From Mangrovimonas aestuarii (GTDB lineage Bacteria; Bacteroidota; Bacteroidia; Flavobacteriales; Flavobacteriaceae), in assembly GCF_028767185.1 (NCBI RefSeq), contig NZ_JARACK010000001.1:186001-250000 (forward strand): DNA of 64,000 nucleotides, read 5' to 3'. Below are positions 56,048 to 64,000 of this stretch, in pieces. The stretch's first letter is position 1, and every line of letters begins with the position of its first letter. The notes beneath the pieces were generated by a model. It did no database searches and was not told the origin of the DNA. It was given only the letters and a program-made list of their open reading frames with translations. The position numbers were made by a program, and so were the translations under genes.

Positions 56048-56336
56048 ACTCCTGAATAATTCCTATTAGCGTATTAGCATCCTGCTCACCACTATATCGC
56101 CATTTCATCTCACCGTTTTTATAAATAATAAGTGTTGGCAAACCTTTCACCCTCAAGGCATCAGCTAGATCTTTGTTCTTATCAACATCAATTTTGATTA
56201 CCTTAGCTCTATCACCTAAAGCAGCAGCAACATCGCGCAATACGGGATGCATAGCAGTAGAGGGCTCGCTCCACTCTGTGAAAAAATCCAGTAATACTGG
56301 AATGTCCACATCTATTAAATCACCAAATTTTGACAT
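56040..56336 (-). CDS. Thioredoxin-fold protein lacking both redox cysteines
   Basis: A 98-residue single thioredoxin domain (ATG 56336; a TTG at 56357 would add seven residues). The fold is complete: VPVLLDFFTEW-type strand and active-site loop, VIKIDVDKNKDLADALRV, the cis-proline segment KGLPTLIIYKNG and the final helix. The CGPC active site is replaced by SEPS (FTEWSEPSTAM), with both cysteines changed to serine, so thiol-disulfide exchange is impossible. It contains no other cysteine. Possible roles are protein-protein contact or chaperone activity. A perfect TATATTTG promoter box (56376-56369, minus) precedes it. Confidence 0.85.
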   Translation of the reverse strand: MSKFGDLIDVDIPVLLDFFTEWSEPSTAMHPVLRDVAAALGDRAKVIKIDVDKNKDLADALRVKGLPTLIIYKNGEMKWRYSGEQDANTLIGIIQEFM

Positions 56337-56368
56337 CTCGTTTTTGGTTTTAGTCAAATGCAGTTACA

Positions 56369-56376
56369 CAAATATA
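56369..56376 (-). promoter_or_regulatory. Promoter box of the SEPS thioredoxin gene
   Basis: Minus strand TATATTTG, matching TAnnTTTG; no TTG at the usual distance. Start near 56362, leader about 25 bases. Confidence 0.45.
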
Positions 56377-56390
56377 GTATTTCCTTACAA

Positions 56391-57626
56391 TTAAACGAGG
56401 ATTTCTCTCTTTTTAAGCTCTATTACAGTAATTTCCGGCCAGATACCAAAACGCCCTGGGTAAGCCAAATATCCAAATCCGCGGTTTACATTTATGTATT
56501 GTCCTTTCTTCTCATATATACCCGCCCAATATTTGTATCGCCACTTTACAGGGCTCCATTTAAACCAACCTGGAATTTCAATTCCAAACTGCATACCATG
56601 TGTATGACCGCTAAGCGTAAGATGATAGTGGTAATCATCGTCAATTACCTTATCTTCCCAATGAGAAGGGTCGTGACTCATTAAAATTTTAAAATCATCT
56701 TTATCTATAAAAGCCGATGCTTGTTTTAAATCGCCAGCCTTTTTAAAGCCTCCTCTCCCCCAATTCTCTACACCAACCAAAGCTATGCGCTGACCTTCAC
56801 GCTCCAGATAACGACTTTCATTTAACAATAAATCAAAACCAATTTCCTTTTGAATTGCTTTTAGGTCCTCGAGATTTTTATGCTTAGCCTTAACCGTATT
56901 CCATTCCACATAATCACCATAATCATGGTTACCTAAAACTGAATATACTCCATCCTTAGCCTTTAACTCTCCAAATGATTTCTTCCAAGGCAGCATCTCA
57001 GAGGCTAAATTATTCACCATATCACCTGTAAAAAGAATTATATCAGAATTCTGATTATTAATTAAATCAATACCGTATTGAATTTTATGTTTATTGTCAA
57101 AGCTTCCACTATGTATGTCACTAATTTGGGTTATGGTATACCCATCAAATGCTTCGGGAAGATCATCAAAATGCAATTGATATTTCAAAACCTTAAAGTT
57201 ATACTTGCCTCTGTACATGCCATATAGGAGCGAAGCGAATGGCACAGCAGCTAACCCCAAAGCAACAGTGCTGATAAATCGTCTTCTATTTGGAAAAAAA
57301 CCATGCTGATGACCACCTTCAGTAAAATAGCTATAAACAGCCTGAGGCACTCTAACAATATCCTCTGTAAACATGAAAGCAATCAAAATTAACTTTGGAA
57401 TAACCATTGCTATTAGAAACCCTAGGGCATAACTTTTAATAGGAGTCAGTACACGCAAATGATCCTGCTGAATAGCCATTTGATAAATAAAATTGCCGAG
57501 CACTATAATACTAAACACCCAATATACAACTTGAAGCCAAGAAGACTTTGTTACTGTTTTAAATGCCTGATAAGCATAATAATCCAATACAACATATATA
57601 AAAATGAATACAACCCAACGTAACAT
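56391..57626 (-). CDS. Membrane-anchored metallophosphoesterase
   Basis: A 411-residue calcineurin-like phosphoesterase with three to four N-terminal transmembrane helices (residues 1-90, plus one at about 118-138). Metal motifs are all present: ISDIHSGSFD (D-x-H), FTGDMVNN, VLGNHDYGDY, LMSHDPSHW and LSGHTHGMQFG. The GxHTH motif plus a membrane anchor resembles YkuE/YaeI-type enzymes proposed to act on lipid or sugar phosphates; the substrate is unknown. It stands alone. Confidence 0.9.
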   Translation of the reverse strand: MLRWVVFIFIYVVLDYYAYQAFKTVTKSSWLQVVYWVFSIIVLGNFIYQMAIQQDHLRVLTPIKSYALGFLIAMVIPKLILIAFMFTEDIVRVPQAVYSYFTEGGHQHGFFPNRRRFISTVALGLAAVPFASLLYGMYRGKYNFKVLKYQLHFDDLPEAFDGYTITQISDIHSGSFDNKHKIQYGIDLINNQNSDIILFTGDMVNNLASEMLPWKKSFGELKAKDGVYSVLGNHDYGDYVEWNTVKAKHKNLEDLKAIQKEIGFDLLLNESRYLEREGQRIALVGVENWGRGGFKKAGDLKQASAFIDKDDFKILMSHDPSHWEDKVIDDDYHYHLTLSGHTHGMQFGIEIPGWFKWSPVKWRYKYWAGIYEKKGQYINVNRGFGYLAYPGRFGIWPEITVIELKKREILV

Positions 57627-57953
57627 ACAAACTAATTAATTATCATTCAAACCATTAAAGGTAACAACTAAACACTAACAATCTCTTAAATAAATACTAA
57701 TATCACAGAAAACTAATATTACATTTAAAAAACTACAACAAAACAAAAAAACAGCATACTTAAAACCACTAAAGACACAATACCCTAATATTCAACCACT
57801 TAAGTATCGTCGTGTTAATAAACAATAAATTATACATTACGGTTAAGTAAAAAAACAGAAAAAAATATTTAGCATTTTAAAATACAAAGTATATATTTGG
57901 GACTTTATTTTTAAAAAATTCAAATAAACTAAACTTTTAATTTAACTTTTGTT
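57627..57953. other. Intergenic region with lipoprotein promoter
   Basis: About 327 bases of very A-rich sequence without a gene. At 57892-57899 lies TATATTTG (plus strand), a perfect -7 box, with TTA at the -33 position instead of TTG. The predicted start near 57906 gives a 48-base, T/A-rich leader for the lipoprotein gene at 57954. Otherwise nothing is visible. Confidence 0.5.
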
Positions 57954-58787
57954 ATGAAAAAATTATTTTTCTTTCTTGCCGTAGCGGCAGGAGCTACATT
58001 TGTTTCTTGTAGCAGTGATGATGACGGAGGAGCATCTGCAACTTCAATTACTTTAACAGCAAACACTACTGAAGCTGCTTTAGGACAAACTGTAACTTTC
58101 TCTGTAACTAATGATTTAGGAGACAACGTAACATCTGACGCTAGCTATTATGTTGATGGTGAAATGATCGCTTCTAACGCATTTACTGCAGAAGCTCCAG
58201 GTATGTACACAGTATATGCTACTGATGGTGACCTTCAATCTGCTGACTTAGAAATTAACATTACAGCTCCAACTAACCAAGTTTTATATAACGGTGGTAG
58301 CTACGCAATCAGCAATACTGCTTTAGTATTCTGGGGTGGTGCTGACCTTGATGAAGATGGTGCAGCAGATCACGCTTATTGGTCTTTCCTTACTACTACA
58401 GGAAGCGTTACAGAAACTGACCCATCTACAACTACGTACTTAGATACTGAAATCTTTACTCCTTTAGTAGATGGAAACTTAGAGTTCCCTACACCTGATA
58501 ACGTTGTTTACGGTAAACAATACGAATTGTACATAGACGGTTCTCAAGCTTTTGATAACACAGCTACTGAAGCAAACGGATACTTTACTCTTGACACTGA
58601 TCTTAATGTTGAGGAAGCTCCTGCAAATGTTTCTTTCCAAACTGGAGCTGATGTTGATGGAATGACTATAGGTCTTTCATATGACGGTGCTTTTGAAGGA
58701 ACATTTGATGGTTCTGGTGGACGTTATGAAGCTGGAAACGGTTTAACAGTTACTAAAGAAGGTGCTATCGCTCTTCCTTTAAACTAA
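57954..58787 (+). CDS. Acidic surface-type lipoprotein, function unknown
   Basis: A 277-residue lipoprotein. The signal peptide (FFFLAVAAGATFVSC) leads to a lipidated cysteine followed by SSDDDGGA, which resembles the acidic lipoprotein export signal that sends Bacteroidota lipoproteins to the cell surface. The mature protein is acidic, rich in Thr, Asp and Ala, and starts with an Ig-like domain (SITLTANTTEAALGQTVTFSV, MYTVYATDGDLQSADLEI). The rest has beta-type segments (YAISNTALVFWGGADLDEDG) I do not recognise. Codons are almost all the frequent ones, so it may be highly expressed. It is alone, with its own promoter and terminator. Confidence 0.8.
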   Translation: MKKLFFFLAVAAGATFVSCSSDDDGGASATSITLTANTTEAALGQTVTFSVTNDLGDNVTSDASYYVDGEMIASNAFTAEAPGMYTVYATDGDLQSADLEINITAPTNQVLYNGGSYAISNTALVFWGGADLDEDGAADHAYWSFLTTTGSVTETDPSTTTYLDTEIFTPLVDGNLEFPTPDNVVYGKQYELYIDGSQAFDNTATEANGYFTLDTDLNVEEAPANVSFQTGADVDGMTIGLSYDGAFEGTFDGSGGRYEAGNGLTVTKEGAIALPLN

Positions 58788-58822
58788 GAAGCATAACCTT
58801 TAGCTAGGTTCACTTATAAAAA

Positions 58823-58843
58823 AACCTCCGCATTGCGGAGGTT
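58823..58843. terminator. Bidirectional terminator between lipoprotein and aldehyde dehydrogenase
   Basis: Perfect stem AACCTCCGC / GCGGAGGTT with ATT loop, A tract before and T tract after. Confidence 0.9.
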
Positions 58844-58861
58844 TTTTATTCTATATACTTT

Positions 58862-60256
58862 CTAAAACCACTTCACTGTCCAACCTACTAACTTCTTTTT
58901 CCAATCGGTATAAGGTGGAAACAACATATCTGTAGCGCCTTTAATATGCTGTTTTAGCACAGACCGTGAGTTGGAAAACTCCTGAAAACCATAAAATCCA
59001 TGCGATTTACCTAAACCACTGGTATTACTACCTCCAAACGGCAAATAATGGTTTCCATACTGTAAAACGTTATGATTAATACAGCTACTGCCAGCCCGAG
59101 TTTCATTTATAATGTTTTCTGCTAATTTCCTTTTTCTACTATAAACATATAATGCCAAAGGCTTATCCCTTTTGTTGATAAAACGTATCGCTTCATCTAT
59201 ACTCTCATAGGTAATAACAGGAAGTATTGGACCGAATATTTCGTTTTGCATTAATGAGGAATCATTATCAATATCAGAAATAACAGTTGGCTGGATATAT
59301 CTTGTTTTTGGGTCACTACCGCCTCCAAACTCAATTGTAGCTGCCTGTAGCGAAACTTCGGACAAATAACCTTTCAATCGCTGAAAGTGTTTATCGTTTA
59401 CTATTCTAGAGTATGAATCAGACCTCTCTGGATGTTCAGTAAAAAACTCATTAATATTTTTCTTTATCGCTTTTAAAAAATCATCTTTCACAGCTTTATG
59501 CACCAACACATAATCAGGAGACACACAAATTTGGCCACAGTTCATGAACTTTCCCCATGCTATTCTACGAGCTGCCGTTTTAATATCGGCAGTTTCATCT
59601 ATAATTGTTGGAGACTTCCCTCCCAGCTCTAAGGTAACAGAGGTAAGATGCTCTGCGGCAGCTTTCATAACCAACTTACCAATAGCTGGTGACCCTGTGA
59701 AGAATATATGATGGAATGGCAACTTCAATAGCTCTTGGGCAGTCTCAGCCCCACCTTCAATTAGCGCTACTTCATCCTCATTAAAAATTGAACGGATCAG
59801 TTCTGCTAAAACATTCGATGCATTCGGTGTCATTTCCGAAGGCTTCAATATTACGGTGTTTCCTGCTGCTATAGCTGATACTAATGGGCCTAAGGTAAGA
59901 TTAACAGGAAAATTCCATGGCGACATAATTAAACAAACGCCTTTTGATTCGTATTTTATCCATGAAGAAGCTCCAAAAAGTGCTATAGGTGTTTCAACCC
60001 GTTGTTTGCTCATCCACGATTTTAAATGCTTGCATACAAACTTAATCTCACTAACAACAGGGTATATTTCTGTAAGATCGCTTTCTGTTTTTGGTTTTTT
60101 AAAATCAGTATATAAAGCATCTACCAATTTATGCCTATAAGTAACTTCTACAGCATAACGGAGATTATTTAATTTGGCAATACGTTCTTTTAAAGTACTG
60201 TTTCCAACTTTAAACCTATTCTCAAACTGCTTTTGAAATATTTGTTCAGGAGTCAT
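58862..60256 (-). CDS. Aldehyde dehydrogenase (class 3-like)
   Basis: A 464-residue NAD(P)-dependent dehydrogenase that oxidises aldehydes to acids. Catalytic residues: Glu in LELGGKSPTII, Cys in GQICVSPDYVLV (about residue 241); the NAD-binding FFTGSPAIGKLV motif and the WNFPVNLTLGPL block are present. The C-terminal hydrophobic tail (MLFPPYTDWKKKLVGWTVKW) is typical of the ALDH3 group, which includes fatty-aldehyde dehydrogenases. It stands alone; the physiological substrate is unknown. Confidence 0.92.
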   Translation of the reverse strand: MTPEQIFQKQFENRFKVGNSTLKERIAKLNNLRYAVEVTYRHKLVDALYTDFKKPKTESDLTEIYPVVSEIKFVCKHLKSWMSKQRVETPIALFGASSWIKYESKGVCLIMSPWNFPVNLTLGPLVSAIAAGNTVILKPSEMTPNASNVLAELIRSIFNEDEVALIEGGAETAQELLKLPFHHIFFTGSPAIGKLVMKAAAEHLTSVTLELGGKSPTIIDETADIKTAARRIAWGKFMNCGQICVSPDYVLVHKAVKDDFLKAIKKNINEFFTEHPERSDSYSRIVNDKHFQRLKGYLSEVSLQAATIEFGGGSDPKTRYIQPTVISDIDNDSSLMQNEIFGPILPVITYESIDEAIRFINKRDKPLALYVYSRKRKLAENIINETRAGSSCINHNVLQYGNHYLPFGGSNTSGLGKSHGFYGFQEFSNSRSVLKQHIKGATDMLFPPYTDWKKKLVGWTVKWF

Positions 60257-60421
60257 TTTAGTCTCATTAAATCTAATAGAGATAAATGTAAGTATTATTC
60301 TCTAAATCAAGATAAAACTAGCAACACTAAAACATAGATAACATAGCATCTAAACTTGTATCCTTCACTACAAATCTCTCTTTTTATTTGTAGTTTTGAG
60401 AGCAATCAAACAGATTATAAA

Positions 60422-63253
60422 ATGGCTCAACAAAAACGCTTATTTCTATTAGACGCTTACGCCTTGATTTTTCGTGGATATTATGCATTCATAAAGAACC
60501 CAAGAATTAACTCCAAAGGTCTGGACACTTCGGCAATTATGGGTTTTATGAATTCACTGCTTGACGTTATCAAGCGGGAAAACCCAGACCACTTGGCCGT
60601 TTGTTTTGATCAAGGAGGAAGTGTTGACCGTACTGAAATGTTTGAAGCATACAAGGCCAACCGAGACGAAACTCCCGAGGCGATTAAAGTAGCAGTACCA
60701 TACATTAAGGAACTGCTTAAAGCGATGCACATTCCTATTATGGTTAAGGAAGGCTTTGAAGCCGATGATGTTATTGGAACTTTAGCCAAACAAGCCGAAA
60801 ACCAAGGCTACCAAACCTTTATGGTGACTCCTGATAAAGATTTTGCCCAATTGGTTAGCGACAATATATTTATGTATAGACCTAAAAATGGCGGGGGGTA
60901 TGATGTTTGGGGCATTCCAGAAGTACAGGAACAATTTGGTGTAGAGCGACCAGAACAGGTAATTGATTTCCTAGGGATGAAGGGGGATGCCGTGGATAAT
61001 ATCCCTGGACTTCCCGGAGTAGGTGACAAAACTGCTAAAAAGTTCCTTGCCGAATTTGGTAGTATGGAAGGTCTTCTGGCAAATATCGACAAGCTAAAAG
61101 GAAAGATGAAGGAAAAAGTTGAGGCTAATGCTGAACTAGGCTTATTATCAAAAAAATTGGCCCGAATTATGCTCGATGTTCCTGTTGAATTTGACGAAAC
61201 CGATTTTGAAATGTCAGAACCTGATATCGAAGCGGTAAAAACCATTTTTATGGATTTGGAATTCCGTCGATTAATGGAGAATTTCATTAAGACATTTACA
61301 AAAGAAGGCGAAGCTCTCGCTATGGAACCAACACAATCTAATAAGGCTCCAACAAAAGCACCTCAAACTGCTGGAGCTGGCCAGTTTTCATTGTTCGACA
61401 CTGGAGGAAACACAACTTCTACTATAGCACATTCGGGTAGACTTACTTACGAGGTTGTTCAACATTTTTACCAACATGTAGATACACCTGTGGCTTTGAA
61501 GCTATTTATAAAAAGTGTTATGAAGCAAAAAAGTGTTTGTTTCGATACCGAAACCACAAGCATCGATCCGCTAAAAGCTCAACTGGTAGGCATCGCATTC
61601 TCTTGGGAAGCTGGTAAAGGCTTCTATATACCGTTTCCAGAAAATCAGGAAAAAGCTCAAGAACTCATAGAACTGCTTCGTCCTTTTTTCGAAGATGAAT
61701 CCATCGAAAAAATAGGACAAAACCTAAAGTACGACATTAAGGTATTAGCGAAATATAATATTACCGTTAAAGGTAAGTTGTTCGACACCATGTTGGCACA
61801 TTATCTCATCAACCCAGATATGCGCCATAACATGGACGTACTTGCCGAAACCTATTTAAACTATACACCAATATCGATAGAAACGCTTATTGGTAAAAAG
61901 GGGAAAAATCAATTATCTATGCGTCAGGTATCACTTGATAAACAAACCGAATACGCTACTGAAGACGCAGACATCACACTTCAACTAAAAGAACATTTTG
62001 AAAAGGAATTGGGTGAAGCCAATACACAAACCCTTTTTGACGACATAGAAGTGCCACTACTTAAAGTTTTGGCAAAAATGGAACTAGAGGGCATTAATTT
62101 GGATAAACCCTTTTTAGAAAAGCTTTCCCACGAACTAGATAACGACATCAAAAACCTTGAACAGGAGATTTACACCGAAGCTGGAGAAGAATTCAATATT
62201 GCCTCTCCAAAACAACTTGGCATCGTCCTGTTCGAAAAAATGAAATTGATCGATAAGCCGAAAAAAACAAAAACAGGACAATATTCAACCTCGGAGGATG
62301 TACTTTCCTATTTGGCCAAAGACCACAAAATCATTCAGAATATTCTAGATTACCGTGGACTTACTAAATTAAAGAGCACCTATGTGGATGCCCTACCTAT
62401 ACAAGTAGACCCGACCTCAAACCGAGTTCATACAGATTATATGCAAACGGTAGCTGCTACAGGGCGATTGAGCAGTAACAATCCTAACTTACAGAACATT
62501 CCAATTCGTACCGAACGTGGTCGCGAAGTTAGAAAGGCATTTATTCCTCGTAATGTAGATTACACCCTTTTAGCTGCGGATTACTCTCAGATAGAGCTTC
62601 GAATTATTGCCGCATTAAGTGAAGAGGACCATATGATTAATGCCTTTAAACATGGGGAGGACATTCATGCTTCTACTGCTGCCAAAGTATTCAATGTTCC
62701 TATTGAAGAAGTCACAAGAGAACAACGTAGCAATGCAAAAACGGTAAACTTCGGTATTATTTATGGTGTTTCTGCCTTTGGCTTGAGCAATCAAACAGAT
62801 TTATCGAGAAGCGAGGCCAAAGAATTAATAGACACGTACTACACCACATACCCTAAACTAAAAGACTACATTGGCAAACAAGTAGACTTCGCTAGAGAGA
62901 ATGGTTATGTACAAACTGTTTTAGGACGTAGAAGATACCTTAAGGATATTAATTCTAGAAATGCTGTAGTACGAGGTGCTGCTGAAAGAAATGCAGTAAA
63001 CGCACCTATCCAGGGAAGTGCTGCCGATATCATTAAAATTGCGATGATCAACATCGACAAAAAACTAACTGAAGGCAATTACAAAACAAAAATGCTACTA
63101 CAGGTGCATGATGAATTGGTTTTCGATGCTTACAAACCTGAATTAGAAAAAGTAAAAGCTATGATCAAAACTGAAATGGAAGGGGCCTATAAACTTGCCG
63201 TTCCATTGGATGTTGAAATTGGCATGGGTGATAATTGGCTGGAAGCTCATTAA
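60422..63253 (+). CDS. polA: DNA polymerase I
   Basis: A 943-residue polymerase when started at ATG 60422 (MAQQKRLFLLDAYALIFRG); an in-frame TTG at 60356 would add an unlikely leader. The N-terminal 5'-3' exonuclease domain (KANRDETPEAIK, VTPDKDFAQL, GDAVDNIPGLPGVGDKTA) is followed by a 3'-5' exonuclease with intact DEDD residues (CFDTETTSID, IGQNLKYD, YATEDADIT) and a complete polymerase domain (LLAADYSQIELRI, RSNAKTVNFGIIYG, LQVHDELVFD). All three activities should be present. A TAGTTTTG box at 60391-60398 may be its -7 element. Confidence 0.98.
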   Translation: MAQQKRLFLLDAYALIFRGYYAFIKNPRINSKGLDTSAIMGFMNSLLDVIKRENPDHLAVCFDQGGSVDRTEMFEAYKANRDETPEAIKVAVPYIKELLKAMHIPIMVKEGFEADDVIGTLAKQAENQGYQTFMVTPDKDFAQLVSDNIFMYRPKNGGGYDVWGIPEVQEQFGVERPEQVIDFLGMKGDAVDNIPGLPGVGDKTAKKFLAEFGSMEGLLANIDKLKGKMKEKVEANAELGLLSKKLARIMLDVPVEFDETDFEMSEPDIEAVKTIFMDLEFRRLMENFIKTFTKEGEALAMEPTQSNKAPTKAPQTAGAGQFSLFDTGGNTTSTIAHSGRLTYEVVQHFYQHVDTPVALKLFIKSVMKQKSVCFDTETTSIDPLKAQLVGIAFSWEAGKGFYIPFPENQEKAQELIELLRPFFEDESIEKIGQNLKYDIKVLAKYNITVKGKLFDTMLAHYLINPDMRHNMDVLAETYLNYTPISIETLIGKKGKNQLSMRQVSLDKQTEYATEDADITLQLKEHFEKELGEANTQTLFDDIEVPLLKVLAKMELEGINLDKPFLEKLSHELDNDIKNLEQEIYTEAGEEFNIASPKQLGIVLFEKMKLIDKPKKTKTGQYSTSEDVLSYLAKDHKIIQNILDYRGLTKLKSTYVDALPIQVDPTSNRVHTDYMQTVAATGRLSSNNPNLQNIPIRTERGREVRKAFIPRNVDYTLLAADYSQIELRIIAALSEEDHMINAFKHGEDIHASTAAKVFNVPIEEVTREQRSNAKTVNFGIIYGVSAFGLSNQTDLSRSEAKELIDTYYTTYPKLKDYIGKQVDFARENGYVQTVLGRRRYLKDINSRNAVVRGAAERNAVNAPIQGSAADIIKIAMINIDKKLTEGNYKTKMLLQVHDELVFDAYKPELEKVKAMIKTEMEGAYKLAVPLDVEIGMGDNWLEAH

Positions 63254-63278
63254 ACCCTAAACTATAAACACAAAAAAA

Positions 63279-63300
63279 ACGCTCCTTTAAAGGAGCGTTT
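63279..63300. terminator. Bidirectional terminator between polA and the metal-associated protein gene
   Basis: Palindromic stem AACGCTCCTTT / AAAGGAGCGTT with A and T tracts on the two sides. Confidence 0.88.
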
Positions 63301-63318
63301 TTTTTCTAATTCGATAAC

Positions 63319-63699
63319 TTACGATTTTGTTGGCTGAGCTAGATTCTCATTTTGATGATCTTCCTGCACTTGTATATCCCTGTACTTACAACAAGCATGA
63401 ACACTATTGTAAGCTTCTTCGGTTGCTATTACCTCTTGGGTATCATGACCAACGGCTGCAACATTGTTTTGAATAGTCTCTAAATTGGTTTTGCGTTCAT
63501 CATAAATCAAACTCAACTGATGAGTATTTACATCCCATACAGCAGATTTCACTCCTTTGGTTTTAATACACGCTTTTTCTATTCTCGATTTACACATTAA
63601 GCACACACCATCTACTTCTACTGTTGCTCTTGCATTCTTATTCTGTGAAAATGCTGTGATTCCAAACAAAAGCATTCCTAAAATCATTAATTTTTTCAT
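63319..63699 (-). CDS. Secreted heavy-metal-associated (HMA) domain protein
   Basis: A 126-residue periplasmic protein with a signal peptide (LGMLLFGITAFSQ) and one HMA domain. The metal-binding pair is in DGVCLMCKSRIEKACI (CxxC), with the GVKSAVWDVNTHQLSLIYDE strand region of the ferredoxin-like fold. A further CC with a histidine (NSVHACCKYRD) sits past the domain and may also bind metal. It lies 20 bases behind a TonB-dependent receptor gene in the same direction, so the two probably share a transcript and handle a metal such as copper; which metal is inferred. Confidence 0.88.
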   Translation of the reverse strand: MKKLMILGMLLFGITAFSQNKNARATVEVDGVCLMCKSRIEKACIKTKGVKSAVWDVNTHQLSLIYDERKTNLETIQNNVAAVGHDTQEVIATEEAYNSVHACCKYRDIQVQEDHQNENLAQPTKS

Positions 63700-63719
63700 T
63701 TCTTTATCTTTTAAATTGT

Positions 63720-64000
63720 TTAGTTTATTCTATATCTAAGCCCAGCATAATAGTTACTACCATATATTGGGCCGTACACAAAAGTGGTATCAAAATAAGG
63801 TCCAAATGGATTATCTACACCCAATATCGGATTATTTTGTCTCACATTGGTAATGTTTTCACCTCCAAAATAAAACTCTAATTCCGGTGAGAAAACTTTC
63901 GTTATTTGAACATTTAGCGTTCCAACAGTTGGAGAATAATTCCCTAATTGATATTCAACCGGATTGGTTACCATAGATGAGAATCGTTGCTCACCCAACC
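63720..64000 (-). CDS. TonB-dependent outer-membrane receptor, C-terminal end only
   Basis: The last 90 or so residues of a TonB-dependent receptor; the gene continues beyond the window. The pattern GTLNVQITKVFSPELEFYFG, then GGENITNVRQNNPILG and the final strand NYYAGLRYRIN, is that of the last barrel strands of SusC/CirA-type receptors. The DNPFGPYFDTTFVYGPIYG segment is common to receptors paired with HMA proteins. The nature of the ligand cannot be read here. It is 20 bases upstream of the HMA gene. Confidence 0.8.
   Translation of the reverse strand, partial: LGEQRFSSMVTNPVEYQLGNYSPTVGTLNVQITKVFSPELEFYFGGENITNVRQNNPILGVDNPFGPYFDTTFVYGPIYGSNYYAGLRYRIN

Noticed and set aside
60356-60421. 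polA extended to the TTG at 60356
   Set aside because: The added 22 residues have no family support and cover the likely promoter box; ATG 60422 matches other PolA starts.

Overview
The window reads as a low-GC chromosome segment from a member of the Flavobacteriaceae (Bacteroidota). Four things point there: a gldK-gldL-gldM-gldN gliding/type IX secretion operon, an actABCDEF alternative complex III operon with cytochrome oxidase genes, promoter boxes of the TAnnTTTG type (often with TTG about 19-21 bp upstream), and the lack of clear Shine-Dalgarno sequences. No genus can be assigned from sequence alone.

Layout. 1-4001: three amidohydrolase genes, the first cut by the window edge, the other two tandem copies of a lipoprotein N-acyl-D-amino-acid deacylase-like enzyme. 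4118-8568: an HdeD-like membrane protein, three predicted outer-membrane proteins, a small K+ channel and the broken 5' remnant of an EmrA/HlyD membrane-fusion gene. About 8554-11696: a small (about 3.1 kb) candidate integrative element carrying a tyrosine integrase, an unknown protein and a ribbon-helix-helix protein, lying against the 3' end of the initiator tRNA gene. 11825-16423: a Cys-rich small protein, a secreted leucine-rich-repeat protein, an ABC-F ATPase, a DUF983 protein and an FAD oxidoreductase. 16512-24993: gldKLMN, a ureohydrolase-fold protein that has lost metal ligands, and topA. 25145-30779: a membrane protein, then the operon miaB / sigma-54 activator / lptE / unknown TPR-like / secG. 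30929-34008: groES-groEL and ruvB. 34084-45404: the respiratory operon actABCDEF-cox2-cox1. 45618-50709: a SPOR protein and the rimP-nusA-infB operon, whose leader carries a terminator-like hairpin. 50886-58787: a universal stress protein, tRNA-Gln, a large DUF2723 membrane protein, a polysaccharide deacetylase, a thioredoxin-fold protein without its cysteines, a membrane phosphoesterase and a surface-type lipoprotein. 58862-64000: an aldehyde dehydrogenase, polA, a heavy-metal-associated protein and the C-terminal end of a TonB-dependent receptor.

Most of the window is conserved housekeeping. The accessory interest lies in the element at the initiator tRNA, where the tRNA terminator T-tract runs directly into the integrase start codon; in the hairpin in the rimP-nusA-infB leader; and in two apparent pseudoenzymes (the T9SS-linked ureohydrolase and the SEPS thioredoxin). 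No CRISPR array, rRNA gene or insertion sequence was found. Percent identities, database matches and RNA folding energies were not computed; statements about families rest on recognised motifs.
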